64,000 bases of DNA from Methylococcales bacterium (lineage in GTDB: Bacteria > Pseudomonadota > Gammaproteobacteria > Methylococcales > Methylomonadaceae), in the NCBI GenBank assembly GCA_026399075.1, contig JAPLRR010000077.1:62001-126000 (forward strand), in the 5' to 3' direction. A program made the translations under genes and the position numbers. Below the pieces are notes generated by a model. That model was not told where the DNA came from. It saw only the letters and a program-made list of their open reading frames with translations, and made no database searches. Below are positions 19,114 to 27,717 of this stretch, one piece after another (within the stretch, counting starts at the first letter, position 1; the number at the start of each line of letters is the position of its first letter).

Positions 19114-19476
19114 ATGGATATTCACAAAATATTAATCTGCGACGACTCACCAACTGATTTGACGAACTTAAAAAATGCCCTGAAGGATACACATTATGTG
19201 TTAATAACGGCTAACGATGGTACCGAAGCCATTAAGAAGGCCAAGTCTGATAAACCCGACGTTATTTTTTTGGACATTGTTATGCCGGGTATAGATGGTT
19301 ATGCGGCTTGCCGTGCCTTGCGCGACGATCCTGAAACCAAACACATCCCGGTAATTTTTGTCAGCTCAAAACATCAAAAGGCTGACCGTGTTTGGGCGCA
19401 GATGCAGGGCGCAAAAAACCTGATTGCCAAACCTTACGAACCAGCTGAAATTTCCGCTGCCTTGATGACGCTCTAA
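19114..19476 (+). CDS. pilH: Stand-alone CheY-like receiver (PilH-like)
   Basis: This 120-residue receiver has no output domain. It has the acidic pair in LICDDS, phospho-acceptor D54 in VIFLDIVMPGIDGY, the Ser in IFVSSK, and the Lys in LIAKPYE. In Pil-Chp systems PilH is the second receiver and acts as a phosphate sink or controls retraction. The assignment rests on gene order: it lies between the PilG-position receiver and the CheW-like gene, 14 bases upstream of the latter. Confidence 0.85.
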   Translation: MDIHKILICDDSPTDLTNLKNALKDTHYVLITANDGTEAIKKAKSDKPDVIFLDIVMPGIDGYAACRALRDDPETKHIPVIFVSSKHQKADRVWAQMQGAKNLIAKPYEPAEISAALMTL

Positions 19477-19490
19477 CCCAGGTGTAGAAA

Positions 19491-19994
19491 ATGAAAGCCG
19501 ATGCAGAAGTGGTTGGTGGCCTGTCAGCTAAGCTTGGGGACAATATGAGTTTCTTGGGCTTTAGGGTGGGAGGGCTAGGCTTTTTACTGCCGGTCAGCCT
19601 GCAATGTGAAATTATAGAACGCTTACAAGTCAGTCCGCTACCGAATGTGGAGCCATGGTTTAGTGGCTTGCTAAATGTCCGTGGGGCCGTTGTTCCAGTG
19701 GTTGATCTGGGCATATTGTTCGATGTGCAGGTGGATTTCCAAAAAAAGCGCCAACTTTTTGCGATAGATCGCGGTGAAAAAACCATGGCCCTCTGGATAG
19801 ACGGATATCCACAACTGCTGGCTGAAGTAGGCGGCACACTACAGCCACTAGCTGATTTGCCAGAATTGCCCCCGCGCTTGCAACCTTATGTCACTGCGGC
19901 TTATACGTTAGACGGCCAGCTCTGGCTGAAGGTGGAATTTGCAGCCTTATTCAAAACCCTGGGGCAACAACAGACTAAGGAAATCGAATCATGA
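19491..19994 (+). CDS. pilI: CheW-like coupling protein (PilI)
   Basis: The 167 residues form a single CheW domain, which links the methyl-accepting protein to the ChpA kinase. Typical features are FRVGGLGFLLPVS, the SPLPNVEPWFSGLLNVRGAVVPVVDLG core, and strands such as RQLFAIDRGEKTMALWID. The stop overlaps the start of the kinase gene (ATGA at 19991-19994), indicating coupled synthesis. PilI in Pseudomonas is of similar length. Confidence 0.88.
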   Translation: MKADAEVVGGLSAKLGDNMSFLGFRVGGLGFLLPVSLQCEIIERLQVSPLPNVEPWFSGLLNVRGAVVPVVDLGILFDVQVDFQKKRQLFAIDRGEKTMALWIDGYPQLLAEVGGTLQPLADLPELPPRLQPYVTAAYTLDGQLWLKVEFAALFKTLGQQQTKEIES

Positions 19995-22900
19995 CCCCTT
20001 TCCCTCCACTAACCGATGCCGATGGGCTGCCAAGTCTGGCAGAATATAGCGGGCTTATTGGCCTGTTGGGCGATCAAGCCGCAGATGCAGGTTACTTCGG
20101 GTTCCAAGACGTTTGCCTACTGCTTGCCGAAGTCTTGGTTGAGCTGTCTCCAGAAAGTTTATCGGAAGACAGCATTGTTGCCCTTCAGGCCTTGCCCAGC
20201 CATTTTGGGGCTTATTGCCAAGGTTCGGCGGTGGCAATTGGGGAGCTTCTGGCCCTGCTGCAACGCCCGGAACTGCCGTGTGGATTGGCTGAAGATGAGC
20301 TTGCCATGCTGGCTAGCCAATTAGCTTTAGATCAAGCTGCGCAGGCTACTGGGCATCCTGATCCCCAGATACCCGAGCCATTAGAAGACGTTTTGCCATT
20401 GTCGGTTGTAGAAACCGAATTTGTTGATAACGAACTGATTAATATAGACACTGACCCTGTTTTTCAACTGGCCGAAAGGGCAGCTAATGACGGTTATTAT
20501 GGTTTTCAAGATGCTTGCCTGTTGATTGCCGAAGCCTTGGCTGAACAGACGCAAAGCGGTTTAGGCGAAGATAGCCTTGCGGCCTTGGCGGGTTTGCCCT
20601 TGCTTTATGAGGAATATAGTTCAGGCGCGAATCCGGCAATTGCGTCTGTTGTTGCCCTTTTACAAATGCCACGCTTAGGGCTAGATTTAGCGGAAGACGA
20701 ATTGGCGACACTGACAGATCAGTTGCATACGGATATGCCCAAGCCTAATGACCAAAGCACCCTCTTGAATGATGAAGCACCCGGGTTGTCCAAAGAAGTA
20801 TTGGCCTTGGTGGGGCTGCTAGCTGGTGAAGCTGACGTTATCGACGGTATGCTGGACAAAATTGCCGCCCAGACTGACTGCCCTGCTGGACATTTGGGGC
20901 AGCTTTGTGATGAGTTGGAGCGTTATATTAACGCATCGAGAATGGCGGGTTTTGAAGGCCTGGCTTTGGTCTTTGGGCAAGTTAACGCTAATCTTGAGCT
21001 GTTTACGGAGGATGCTAACCGCTTCACCACTGAGCACTTGGTTTTGCTGCAAGACTGGATTGGCCTGGTCAAAGGCTATTTGGCAAACTTTAGTGACAGG
21101 GATTCGGGGCTGCCTATGCTGGCACAATTGGGGGCGCCTGAATGGCCTTTGCCAGTCAACTTGGATGATGCCACTGCCATATTGGCCCAGCTATCTATGG
21201 CCAGCACCAGTGTATTTGACGAAGGCCAACCAGCCCGCAAACAAACGGCCTACCCTGAAGATGTCACACTAGCCCTGCCAGATGACGTTAACCCAGAGTT
21301 ACTCGACATCTTATTGCATGAGCTGCCTATACAAATTGCCGCATTTTCTACCGCGATCCAGCATTTGGACAGGGGGGGGAGCCTTGCAGACCTGGATATA
21401 GCCCAACGGGTTGCCCATACCGTCAAAGGGGCGGCGAACACGGTTGGCATTAAAGGCATCGCTGAACTTACCCATAACCTTGAAGACATCCTGCTGGCTT
21501 TTGCCCAGCATCAGCAGTTACCGGGGCGAAAGTTGCTGGATGTGCTGATTGATGCCGCCGATTGTTTGGAGGCCATGGCTGAGTCATTGATAAGCCATTC
21601 AGCCGCGCCTGGCGAAGCCCTAACCGTTTTGCAAAGTGTTTTAGACTGGGCAAACCAAATAGACCAAGCTGGTATCGGAGCTATCATAGATGTCCCTGTC
21701 ATCCAAACACAGGCCGAAACCACCACCAGCAATGCCGTAGACCACACCCCTGGCGCTGCACCAGAGCCTTCTGGGCAGCCCCAAGCGACGATGGTCAGGG
21801 TGACAGCGGGGCAAATCGATGAGCTGTTTAAACTGGCAGGGGAAAACGTGATCCTGAACAGCCAAGCCAACGAGCGTTTGCGGCGGATAAAAATCCAATT
21901 GCGGGGTATGGAACTACAATTTGGCTTATTACGGCAATTAGGTGATGAGCTGGAGCAATTGATAGACCTGAAAGATTTGTCTGGTCAAGCCTTGGCAGAT
22001 GTTGATGCAAGCTTTGATGCCCTGGAAATGGACCAATACAACGAATTGCATACGGCTAGCCGACGCATGGTTGAGGCGGCATTTGACGCGCGGGAAATGA
22101 CCTTGGATGCTGATAAGGAATTGGAGGCCATGGGCGTGTTGCTGGAAGACCAGCACCGATTGGTAAACGAGACCCAGGCGGCCCTGATGGAAACACGCCT
22201 AACCCCAGTTTCTTCAATTGCCCAACGTTTGCAACGGGCTTTGCGGCAAACCTGCCGCTTGACCGGCAAGCAGTGTAATTTAAACTTAACGGGTGAACAC
22301 CTGATGGTGGACGGCGACACCCTTAATGCCCTGATAGAGCCCCTGATGCACGTGTTACGCAATGCCGTAGACCATGGCATTGAAACGGCAGAGGCGCGTG
22401 AAGCTGTAGGTAAAGTGCCCTATGGCACCATTTCGGTGGGATTTGATTATGACAGCAACCATATCCGGATACGCGTACAGGATGACGGGCGCGGACTAGA
22501 TTTTGCCGCTATCCGTGAAGCCGCCGAACGGCGTGGGGTTATAGCGGCAGGTCAGGTCGTCCCTGAAAAAGATCTGGCCCGTTACATATTGCGCCCCAAT
22601 TTCACCACCCGAACGCAGGCGACCCAAATCTCAGGCCGTGGTGTCGGTATGGATGCCGTTTATCATCAAGTGCAAGCCCAAGGCGGGTCTTTAGTTTTGC
22701 ACTCCGAGCCAGGCCAAGGGCTGCTTGTGGAAATTAATATCCCGCCACCGCTGAGCCGTGCCCATGCCTTGTTGGCCCATGTTGGCCCTTATGGGGTTGC
22801 CATTTCCAGCAAGGGGATCAACCAGATCCTGTTTGCTGGTATGGGGGATGTCCATTTACTCGATGAAGGACAGCGGGTGCAAATAGGCGATGACAACTAT

Positions 22901-23602
22901 CCGGCCATAACCCTAAACAAACTCCTTAGGGTGCCAGAACGCCGTAAACGGGCACAAAGCCATCATACGGTGTTACTGGTGCAGCACAATGATGAACTGA
23001 CGGGGGTGTTGCTGGATGCAATTAACGAAAGTTTGGATATTGTCATCAAAAACTTTGGCTTTTACATCAAGAAAATTCCCGGCTTTATCGGTGCGGCAAT
23101 TTTAGGTGATGGTTCGGTGGCCCCTGTTCTGGATCTTCCCGAATTGTTAATGGCTATCGATGGCAGCGGCGACGCAAACATCTATCTGGAAAGCCATGAA
23201 AGTCCAACGGCAAGCCTTAGGTTGCCAACAGTATTGTTGGTTGACGATTCACTTAGCCAGCGCCGCGCCCTTGAACAGCTATTGCAGGATGCTGGCTTCC
23301 AAGTGAGGACGGCGAGGGATGGCATTGAGGCCACTGAAAAGTTGGCGGAATTGATGCCGGATATTGTATTAACCGATTTGGAAATGCCACGTATGAACGG
23401 CATTGAGCTAACTGCGCATATTCGCACCCGTGAAAACTTAAAATCGGTGCCAGTCATCATGATCACATCCCGGACTACCCAAGCCCACCGCAAAATGGCA
23501 ATGGATGCGGGTACTGATTTTTATTTGGTTAAACCGGTGCGGGAAGATGATTTGCTGGAAAAAATACAAAGTTTGATCAATAGCGCGGTGCTCGCGGCAT
23601 GA
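19991..23602 (+). CDS. chpA: ChpA/PilL-type hybrid CheA kinase
   Basis: This kinase of the type IV pilus chemosensory array has 1203 residues. The N-terminal 250 residues are two tandem repeats of about 90 residues (near 18-110 and 155-245), each with GY(F/Y)GFQD and AEDELA. A helical region without an H-box follows, then an HPt domain with AHTVKGAANTVG (His476). The P3 dimerisation and HATPase domains come next (NAVDHGIETAEAREAVGK, QDDGRGLD, SGRGVGMDAV). A CheW-like domain and a C-terminal receiver with D1129 in IVLTDLEMPRMNG close the protein. Pseudomonas ChpA is about 2470 residues with many HPt domains. This is a compact version with one evident active HPt. Confidence 0.9.
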   Translation: MTPFPPLTDADGLPSLAEYSGLIGLLGDQAADAGYFGFQDVCLLLAEVLVELSPESLSEDSIVALQALPSHFGAYCQGSAVAIGELLALLQRPELPCGLAEDELAMLASQLALDQAAQATGHPDPQIPEPLEDVLPLSVVETEFVDNELINIDTDPVFQLAERAANDGYYGFQDACLLIAEALAEQTQSGLGEDSLAALAGLPLLYEEYSSGANPAIASVVALLQMPRLGLDLAEDELATLTDQLHTDMPKPNDQSTLLNDEAPGLSKEVLALVGLLAGEADVIDGMLDKIAAQTDCPAGHLGQLCDELERYINASRMAGFEGLALVFGQVNANLELFTEDANRFTTEHLVLLQDWIGLVKGYLANFSDRDSGLPMLAQLGAPEWPLPVNLDDATAILAQLSMASTSVFDEGQPARKQTAYPEDVTLALPDDVNPELLDILLHELPIQIAAFSTAIQHLDRGGSLADLDIAQRVAHTVKGAANTVGIKGIAELTHNLEDILLAFAQHQQLPGRKLLDVLIDAADCLEAMAESLISHSAAPGEALTVLQSVLDWANQIDQAGIGAIIDVPVIQTQAETTTSNAVDHTPGAAPEPSGQPQATMVRVTAGQIDELFKLAGENVILNSQANERLRRIKIQLRGMELQFGLLRQLGDELEQLIDLKDLSGQALADVDASFDALEMDQYNELHTASRRMVEAAFDAREMTLDADKELEAMGVLLEDQHRLVNETQAALMETRLTPVSSIAQRLQRALRQTCRLTGKQCNLNLTGEHLMVDGDTLNALIEPLMHVLRNAVDHGIETAEAREAVGKVPYGTISVGFDYDSNHIRIRVQDDGRGLDFAAIREAAERRGVIAAGQVVPEKDLARYILRPNFTTRTQATQISGRGVGMDAVYHQVQAQGGSLVLHSEPGQGLLVEINIPPPLSRAHALLAHVGPYGVAISSKGINQILFAGMGDVHLLDEGQRVQIGDDNYPAITLNKLLRVPERRKRAQSHHTVLLVQHNDELTGVLLDAINESLDIVIKNFGFYIKKIPGFIGAAILGDGSVAPVLDLPELLMAIDGSGDANIYLESHESPTASLRLPTVLLVDDSLSQRRALEQLLQDAGFQVRTARDGIEATEKLAELMPDIVLTDLEMPRMNGIELTAHIRTRENLKSVPVIMITSRTTQAHRKMAMDAGTDFYLVKPVREDDLLEKIQSLINSAVLAA

Positions 23603-23749
23603 ACTAACGCATTGGTTTAGGTTGTGCTAAAGGTAGGGTAAACACCGACACCATTAAAGCCAGTCGCCAAGGTGGTTATTGGCCTTAATTACTGGCTAGC
23701 AAAACCAAGCCGATCGCCGCCTAACATTTTATATACTTGAGATAAGACT

Positions 23750-25990
23750 ATGACACAAAAAACTTTAAACCCGTTTAGCCGATTGTTGTTAAGGCAAAAA
23801 TTTGCTGTATTGGCGGTGATTGCCATGATATTGGTGGGTGTTGCCTTGTACGCCTTTGTAGGCACCCAGATGGAAAAAATTAATGTCACCAAGCGCGAGC
23901 AGCAGGGCTTGAAAACCGCTAAGGAATTGCTCGCCTTGGTGGAAATTCTGCCCAGACACCGTGGCTCTTCCACCGGCTTGCTTAATGGCAACAACGATAT
24001 GGCCAGCGAAGAGAAAGCCACCAAAACCTTGGCTGACCAACAAATTGCTGCTTTCGATAAGCTAAGCCAGTCCATAACCGATCCGGCATTGCTTAAGGCA
24101 TGGGCAGCGGTCAAACAAGACTGGCCCAAAATTGCCCAGAAGGTGGATACACGGACGACCACTCCGCCGGAAAATTTTAAGGCGCATACCCAATTGATTG
24201 CCGACGTGCTGAACATTTTGGATTTGCTGGTGGACTTTTATGGTTTGTCACTAGACCCTTATGCAGAATCATATTTCTTGATGCGGTCGATTTTGGTGGA
24301 CAGCCCGATATTAACCGAGTATCTGGGGCAAGCCAGAGGCTGGGGCACCGGATTGTTGGCAAAAGTAGCAAGTTCTTCAGCTTCGGCAAATAACGCCCAG
24401 AATAGCCTTACTTTGCAGGATCGAAGTAAATTGAGTCTGATGACCAGCATTGCCAATTCCCACATTGAGAACGTTGCCAAGGACTTCAATAAATTTCTTG
24501 CCATCAACCAAAAACTGCAAACACCGCTGGAACAACAGCTAAGTAAAGCGACGCTATTGGTTAAGGAGGCGATAGCCCTTTCGGATACAGAAATCGTTAG
24601 TAAGCCCGTACCGAATTTTTCTTCAACAGCTTACTATACTCAATATAGCCAAGCTATTAATGAGATGTACAAGGTGATAGACATTGGCTTCAATGAACTG
24701 GATGCCATTTTTACCCGGCAAATTAAGACAGCCACCGAAAAATTGTTAATCATTTCGACAGTTATTGTCAGTTTACTGTTGGTCTGTGCCTTAATTGCCA
24801 TTTTCATCGTTAATTCCATCACCCGGCCTGTCAGCCTTTTGCTGGGGGTTATGCAAAAGTTGGCGGCTGGTGATAGCAAAGTGCGGGCTAATTTGGAGGC
24901 TGAGGACGAGATCGGTGTTTTGGGTCGTCAGTTTGACAGCATGGTGGATCAGCGCGAAGCGGTCAGGGTCAAGATTGAACAAGAAAACGATACGCTCAAC
25001 AACTCCATCGTGGAATTGTTGATGACGGTGGCAAAATTGGCGCAAAAAGATTTAACCGTCAGGGCGACAGTGGAAGAGAACGTGACCGGGCCGTTATCAG
25101 ATGCGTTAAACCTGCTCTCAGATGAGACCGCAAAGGTATTGAACCGGGTCGTGCAAATTGCGGGTGAGGTGGCGGGGGCTTCTTTGCAGGTGCAAAGCCA
25201 ATCAGCCCAAGTTATTAACGTGGCCGCCGAAGAAAAACTGGAAGTTGAACAGGCGGCCAATGAGTTGGGAGCAGCCTCTGTAGCCATGCTTGAAATTGCC
25301 AAACTTGCTGTTTCTTGTAACGAAGCCGCAGAAAAAGCCATTAAAAATACTGACAAAGCGCAAGAAACGGTATTGGGTACTATCCAAGGCATTACAACCA
25401 TCCGTGACACCATCCGCGAAACGGAAAAACGGATTAAACGCCTCGGTGAACGCTCACAAGAAATTGGCGGTGTTGTTAGCTTAATCAACGACATTGCAGA
25501 ACGTACCCATATTTTGTCAATTAACGCGTCCATGCACGCGGCATCGGCGGGTGAGGCAGGACGAGGCTTTGCCGTGGTTGCCAACGAAGTACAAAAACTT
25601 GCGGAAAACTCCCGTGAGGCGACATCAAAAATTTCTGCACTGGTCAACAATATCCAGGTTGAAACGGCTGACACCGTAATCACCATGAACAACGCCATCA
25701 GCCAAGTGGTAAGGGGTACGGAGCTGGCGCAACAGGCGGGTGATGAAATGCGCGAAACCCGCGACACCACCGCTGATTTGGTGCAATTGGTTGAACGCAT
25801 TTCAGCCAGTTCCACTACCCAGTCCGAAAATTCGCAACGCTTGGTGGAGCGTGCCAAACAGATCCAAAAAAGCACCGAAGAAACCTACAGCCAGTTACAA
25901 GACCAAGGCACCCAAACCGAGTTGTTGGTGAATTTGTCCGGCATGTTGGTGGCATCGGTGGATGTCTTTACCTTGCCGCAAAGCAGCTAG
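23750..25990 (+). CDS. pilJ: Methyl-accepting chemotaxis protein PilJ
   Basis: PilJ is the inner-membrane receptor of the Pil-Chp array. The 746 residues start with TM1 at about 18-38. A periplasmic domain of about 290 residues with PilJ-like sequence (LPRHRGSSTGLLNG) follows. TM2 is at about 331-354, then a HAMP domain. The cytoplasmic signalling hairpin has its tip near 577-625 (IAERTHILSINASMHAASAGEAGRGFAVVANEVQ), with the SINASM variant of the MCP core that is typical of PilJ. The gene is last in the operon after chpA, 147 bases away. Confidence 0.92.
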   Translation: MTQKTLNPFSRLLLRQKFAVLAVIAMILVGVALYAFVGTQMEKINVTKREQQGLKTAKELLALVEILPRHRGSSTGLLNGNNDMASEEKATKTLADQQIAAFDKLSQSITDPALLKAWAAVKQDWPKIAQKVDTRTTTPPENFKAHTQLIADVLNILDLLVDFYGLSLDPYAESYFLMRSILVDSPILTEYLGQARGWGTGLLAKVASSSASANNAQNSLTLQDRSKLSLMTSIANSHIENVAKDFNKFLAINQKLQTPLEQQLSKATLLVKEAIALSDTEIVSKPVPNFSSTAYYTQYSQAINEMYKVIDIGFNELDAIFTRQIKTATEKLLIISTVIVSLLLVCALIAIFIVNSITRPVSLLLGVMQKLAAGDSKVRANLEAEDEIGVLGRQFDSMVDQREAVRVKIEQENDTLNNSIVELLMTVAKLAQKDLTVRATVEENVTGPLSDALNLLSDETAKVLNRVVQIAGEVAGASLQVQSQSAQVINVAAEEKLEVEQAANELGAASVAMLEIAKLAVSCNEAAEKAIKNTDKAQETVLGTIQGITTIRDTIRETEKRIKRLGERSQEIGGVVSLINDIAERTHILSINASMHAASAGEAGRGFAVVANEVQKLAENSREATSKISALVNNIQVETADTVITMNNAISQVVRGTELAQQAGDEMRETRDTTADLVQLVERISASSTTQSENSQRLVERAKQIQKSTEETYSQLQDQGTQTELLVNLSGMLVASVDVFTLPQSS

Positions 25991-26015
25991 GGATTATACC
26001 CACTGTTTAATTGAC

Positions 26016-26041
26016 GTGGGGCATGGCAAACTGCCCCACGC
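26016..26041 (+). terminator. Hairpin after the Pil-Chp operon
   Basis: CGTGGGGCA pairs perfectly with TGCCCCACG around an eight-base loop, 25 bases after the pilJ stop. No T tract follows, so it may be a Rho-independent terminator of weak type, an RNA-stabilising hairpin, or a repeat. Confidence 0.4.
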
Positions 26042-26232
26042 GCAGTAATCCTAAAAGCCATACCCCCAAGATTAAGGCAAGTTCTCCACAGGTGCTTGCC
26101 TTGACTGCCCCCTTTTGTCCAGCCACAATAAAACCCTGGCAGAGCGATCACGAACACAATACGTGCATAAGCAGTAACACCAAGTAAAATAGGCCAACTT
26201 ACCTTGCCCAAACACTGTTTCCACAGGACATT

Positions 26233-26901
26233 ATGAACAATGACACAATGAGCATCCCTAAAAGGGAAGCTGAATTAGCCGCTTATTTGGATAGACAGCC
26301 CTATCTTACTGAACTGGACGGTATTAGCCTTGAGATAGCCAAAAATGTTTTTCCGTCTGACTTTGGCATAACCAGCTCATTTTTTGCCCATTACATGTTA
26401 CAACAAACGCCGGCATCTAACGCGTTGGACATGGGTTGCGGCAGCGGCTATTTTGCCTTTGTGCTTAAAAAAATTGGCTGCGAGCGTGTTTTAGGCGTAG
26501 ATTTTAATAAAGATGCCGTCAATTGCGCCTTAGGAAATACACTGCGTAATTCCGGCTTGGCGCCTGTTGAGTTTATCCATAGCGATTTGTTTATGGATGT
26601 TCCCCAAACCGTGTTTGACATCATCATCTTTAATTTTAATTATTACCCGTCTACAGGCGTTTTTGGCCTAAACCCAGACGGGGGGCAGGCTATTTTACGG
26701 CGGTTTTTTTCACAAGTTGGCGCCTATATTAACCATCAAACCCGGATTTATATCCCTTATTCGCTGTTTGTAGGGGAGGAACACGACCCCAAAAATATTT
26801 GCGCCGATTTTGGCTTTGTTGCGGAAATCGTTGACCAAACCACCAACCATAGCGGAGTGCACGTCATTTACAAAGTTAGTGTAAACGGTCAATTAAAGTG
26901 A
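26233..26901 (+). CDS. Class I SAM-dependent methyltransferase, HemK/PrmC-like
   Basis: The 222-residue Rossmann-fold methyltransferase has motif I, ALDMGCGSGYFAFVLKK, near residues 63-80, the acidic motif II in VLGVDFN, and motif IV as FNFNYYP. The NxxYYP form resembles the (N/D)PPY of amino-N methyltransferases that modify RNA, DNA or glutamine, but it is not canonical, so the substrate cannot be assigned. It has no operon partner. An 18-residue segment around VQHYMLQQT-like sequence precedes motif I, as in small RNA methyltransferases. Confidence 0.75.
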   Translation: MNNDTMSIPKREAELAAYLDRQPYLTELDGISLEIAKNVFPSDFGITSSFFAHYMLQQTPASNALDMGCGSGYFAFVLKKIGCERVLGVDFNKDAVNCALGNTLRNSGLAPVEFIHSDLFMDVPQTVFDIIIFNFNYYPSTGVFGLNPDGGQAILRRFFSQVGAYINHQTRIYIPYSLFVGEEHDPKNICADFGFVAEIVDQTTNHSGVHVIYKVSVNGQLK

Positions 26902-27149
26902 ACCATTATTGGACATTGCCATGTGTCAATGGGCAACAGAAGTGACACCGGGAAAAGACACCACAAAGTGGCGGGGGTAGGGTTAACAATACGCAGGCCA
27001 GTTATCCCTTCAAGCATAAGGCCGTTGTTGTAGCGGTTTGGTGTTAAAACCCAGAAGCAGACACCGTTAGTTGTAGGCAACTATTTCTGGGTTGTCCTTA
27101 CTACAACGCAATTGACCCATTAGGGGAGGGGACAATAGCGGTTTCCATT

Positions 27150-27458
27150 TTAAGAGAAGAATGATTTTACGGAGGAAGTTAGGCTGCTCCAACCTTCTTC
27201 CAACTTTGATGTTGCTTCATCCCATCCGGATTCTAAAGAATCTTTCAAATCATCCCATTTGTCATCAGCGGCATCGGCAATTTCCAAGGCTTTGGCTTTG
27301 GCTTGTTCTAATTTGGGTTCCAAATCACTGATGGCCGCCTTTACATCATCAATGGCTTCATGTGATTCATCTAGCGCTTTTTCTTTAAGTGATTCGAGCT
27401 TTGCTTGTTGTTCGTCGATAGTGGTTTGTATTTTTGATAGCAATTCTTCTTTGGTCAT
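27150..27458 (-). CDS. Small acidic amphipathic-helix protein of unknown function
   Basis: The 102 residues are dominated by heptad-like charged repeats (EEQQAKLESLKEKALDE, SDLEPKLEQAKAKALE) and end in a Trp/Ser-rich tail (EGWSSLTSSVKSFF). There is no signal peptide or TM segment. AGGA about nine bases upstream supports the start. The composition suggests a coiled coil or an apolipoprotein-like helical protein, perhaps a stress protein or a membrane-surface binder. I do not recognise a named family. It is monocistronic, with spacers on both sides. Confidence 0.7.
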   Translation of the reverse strand: MTKEELLSKIQTTIDEQQAKLESLKEKALDESHEAIDDVKAAISDLEPKLEQAKAKALEIADAADDKWDDLKDSLESGWDEATSKLEEGWSSLTSSVKSFFS

Positions 27459-27717
27459 AGCGATAATTCCTGGTTGAATTTTTAAAAAACTACATTAACT
27501 AAATGAACTCATGATTTTATAAGGCAAAATCTTGAATTTTCGATCTGAATTGTTCTCGGCTTTTACTAAACTAGCTGCCGGATTATCATCTATTTACTTG
27601 CTTTTGACAAGTTGGCAATGCCTCTCGGAGGCTGTTACCGCTTACGCCATTACCACATGAAAACTTAAAAAATAGGTAATGGCGCAAGGTCAGTTAAGCT
27701 AGGGCCGCTGAACAAAA

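Noticed and set aside
24949..25875. A 308-codon minus-strand open frame
   Set aside because: It is antisense to the signalling domain of pilJ, which has clear MCP motifs in the plus frame. Its own translation is Ser-rich and low in recognisable structure.
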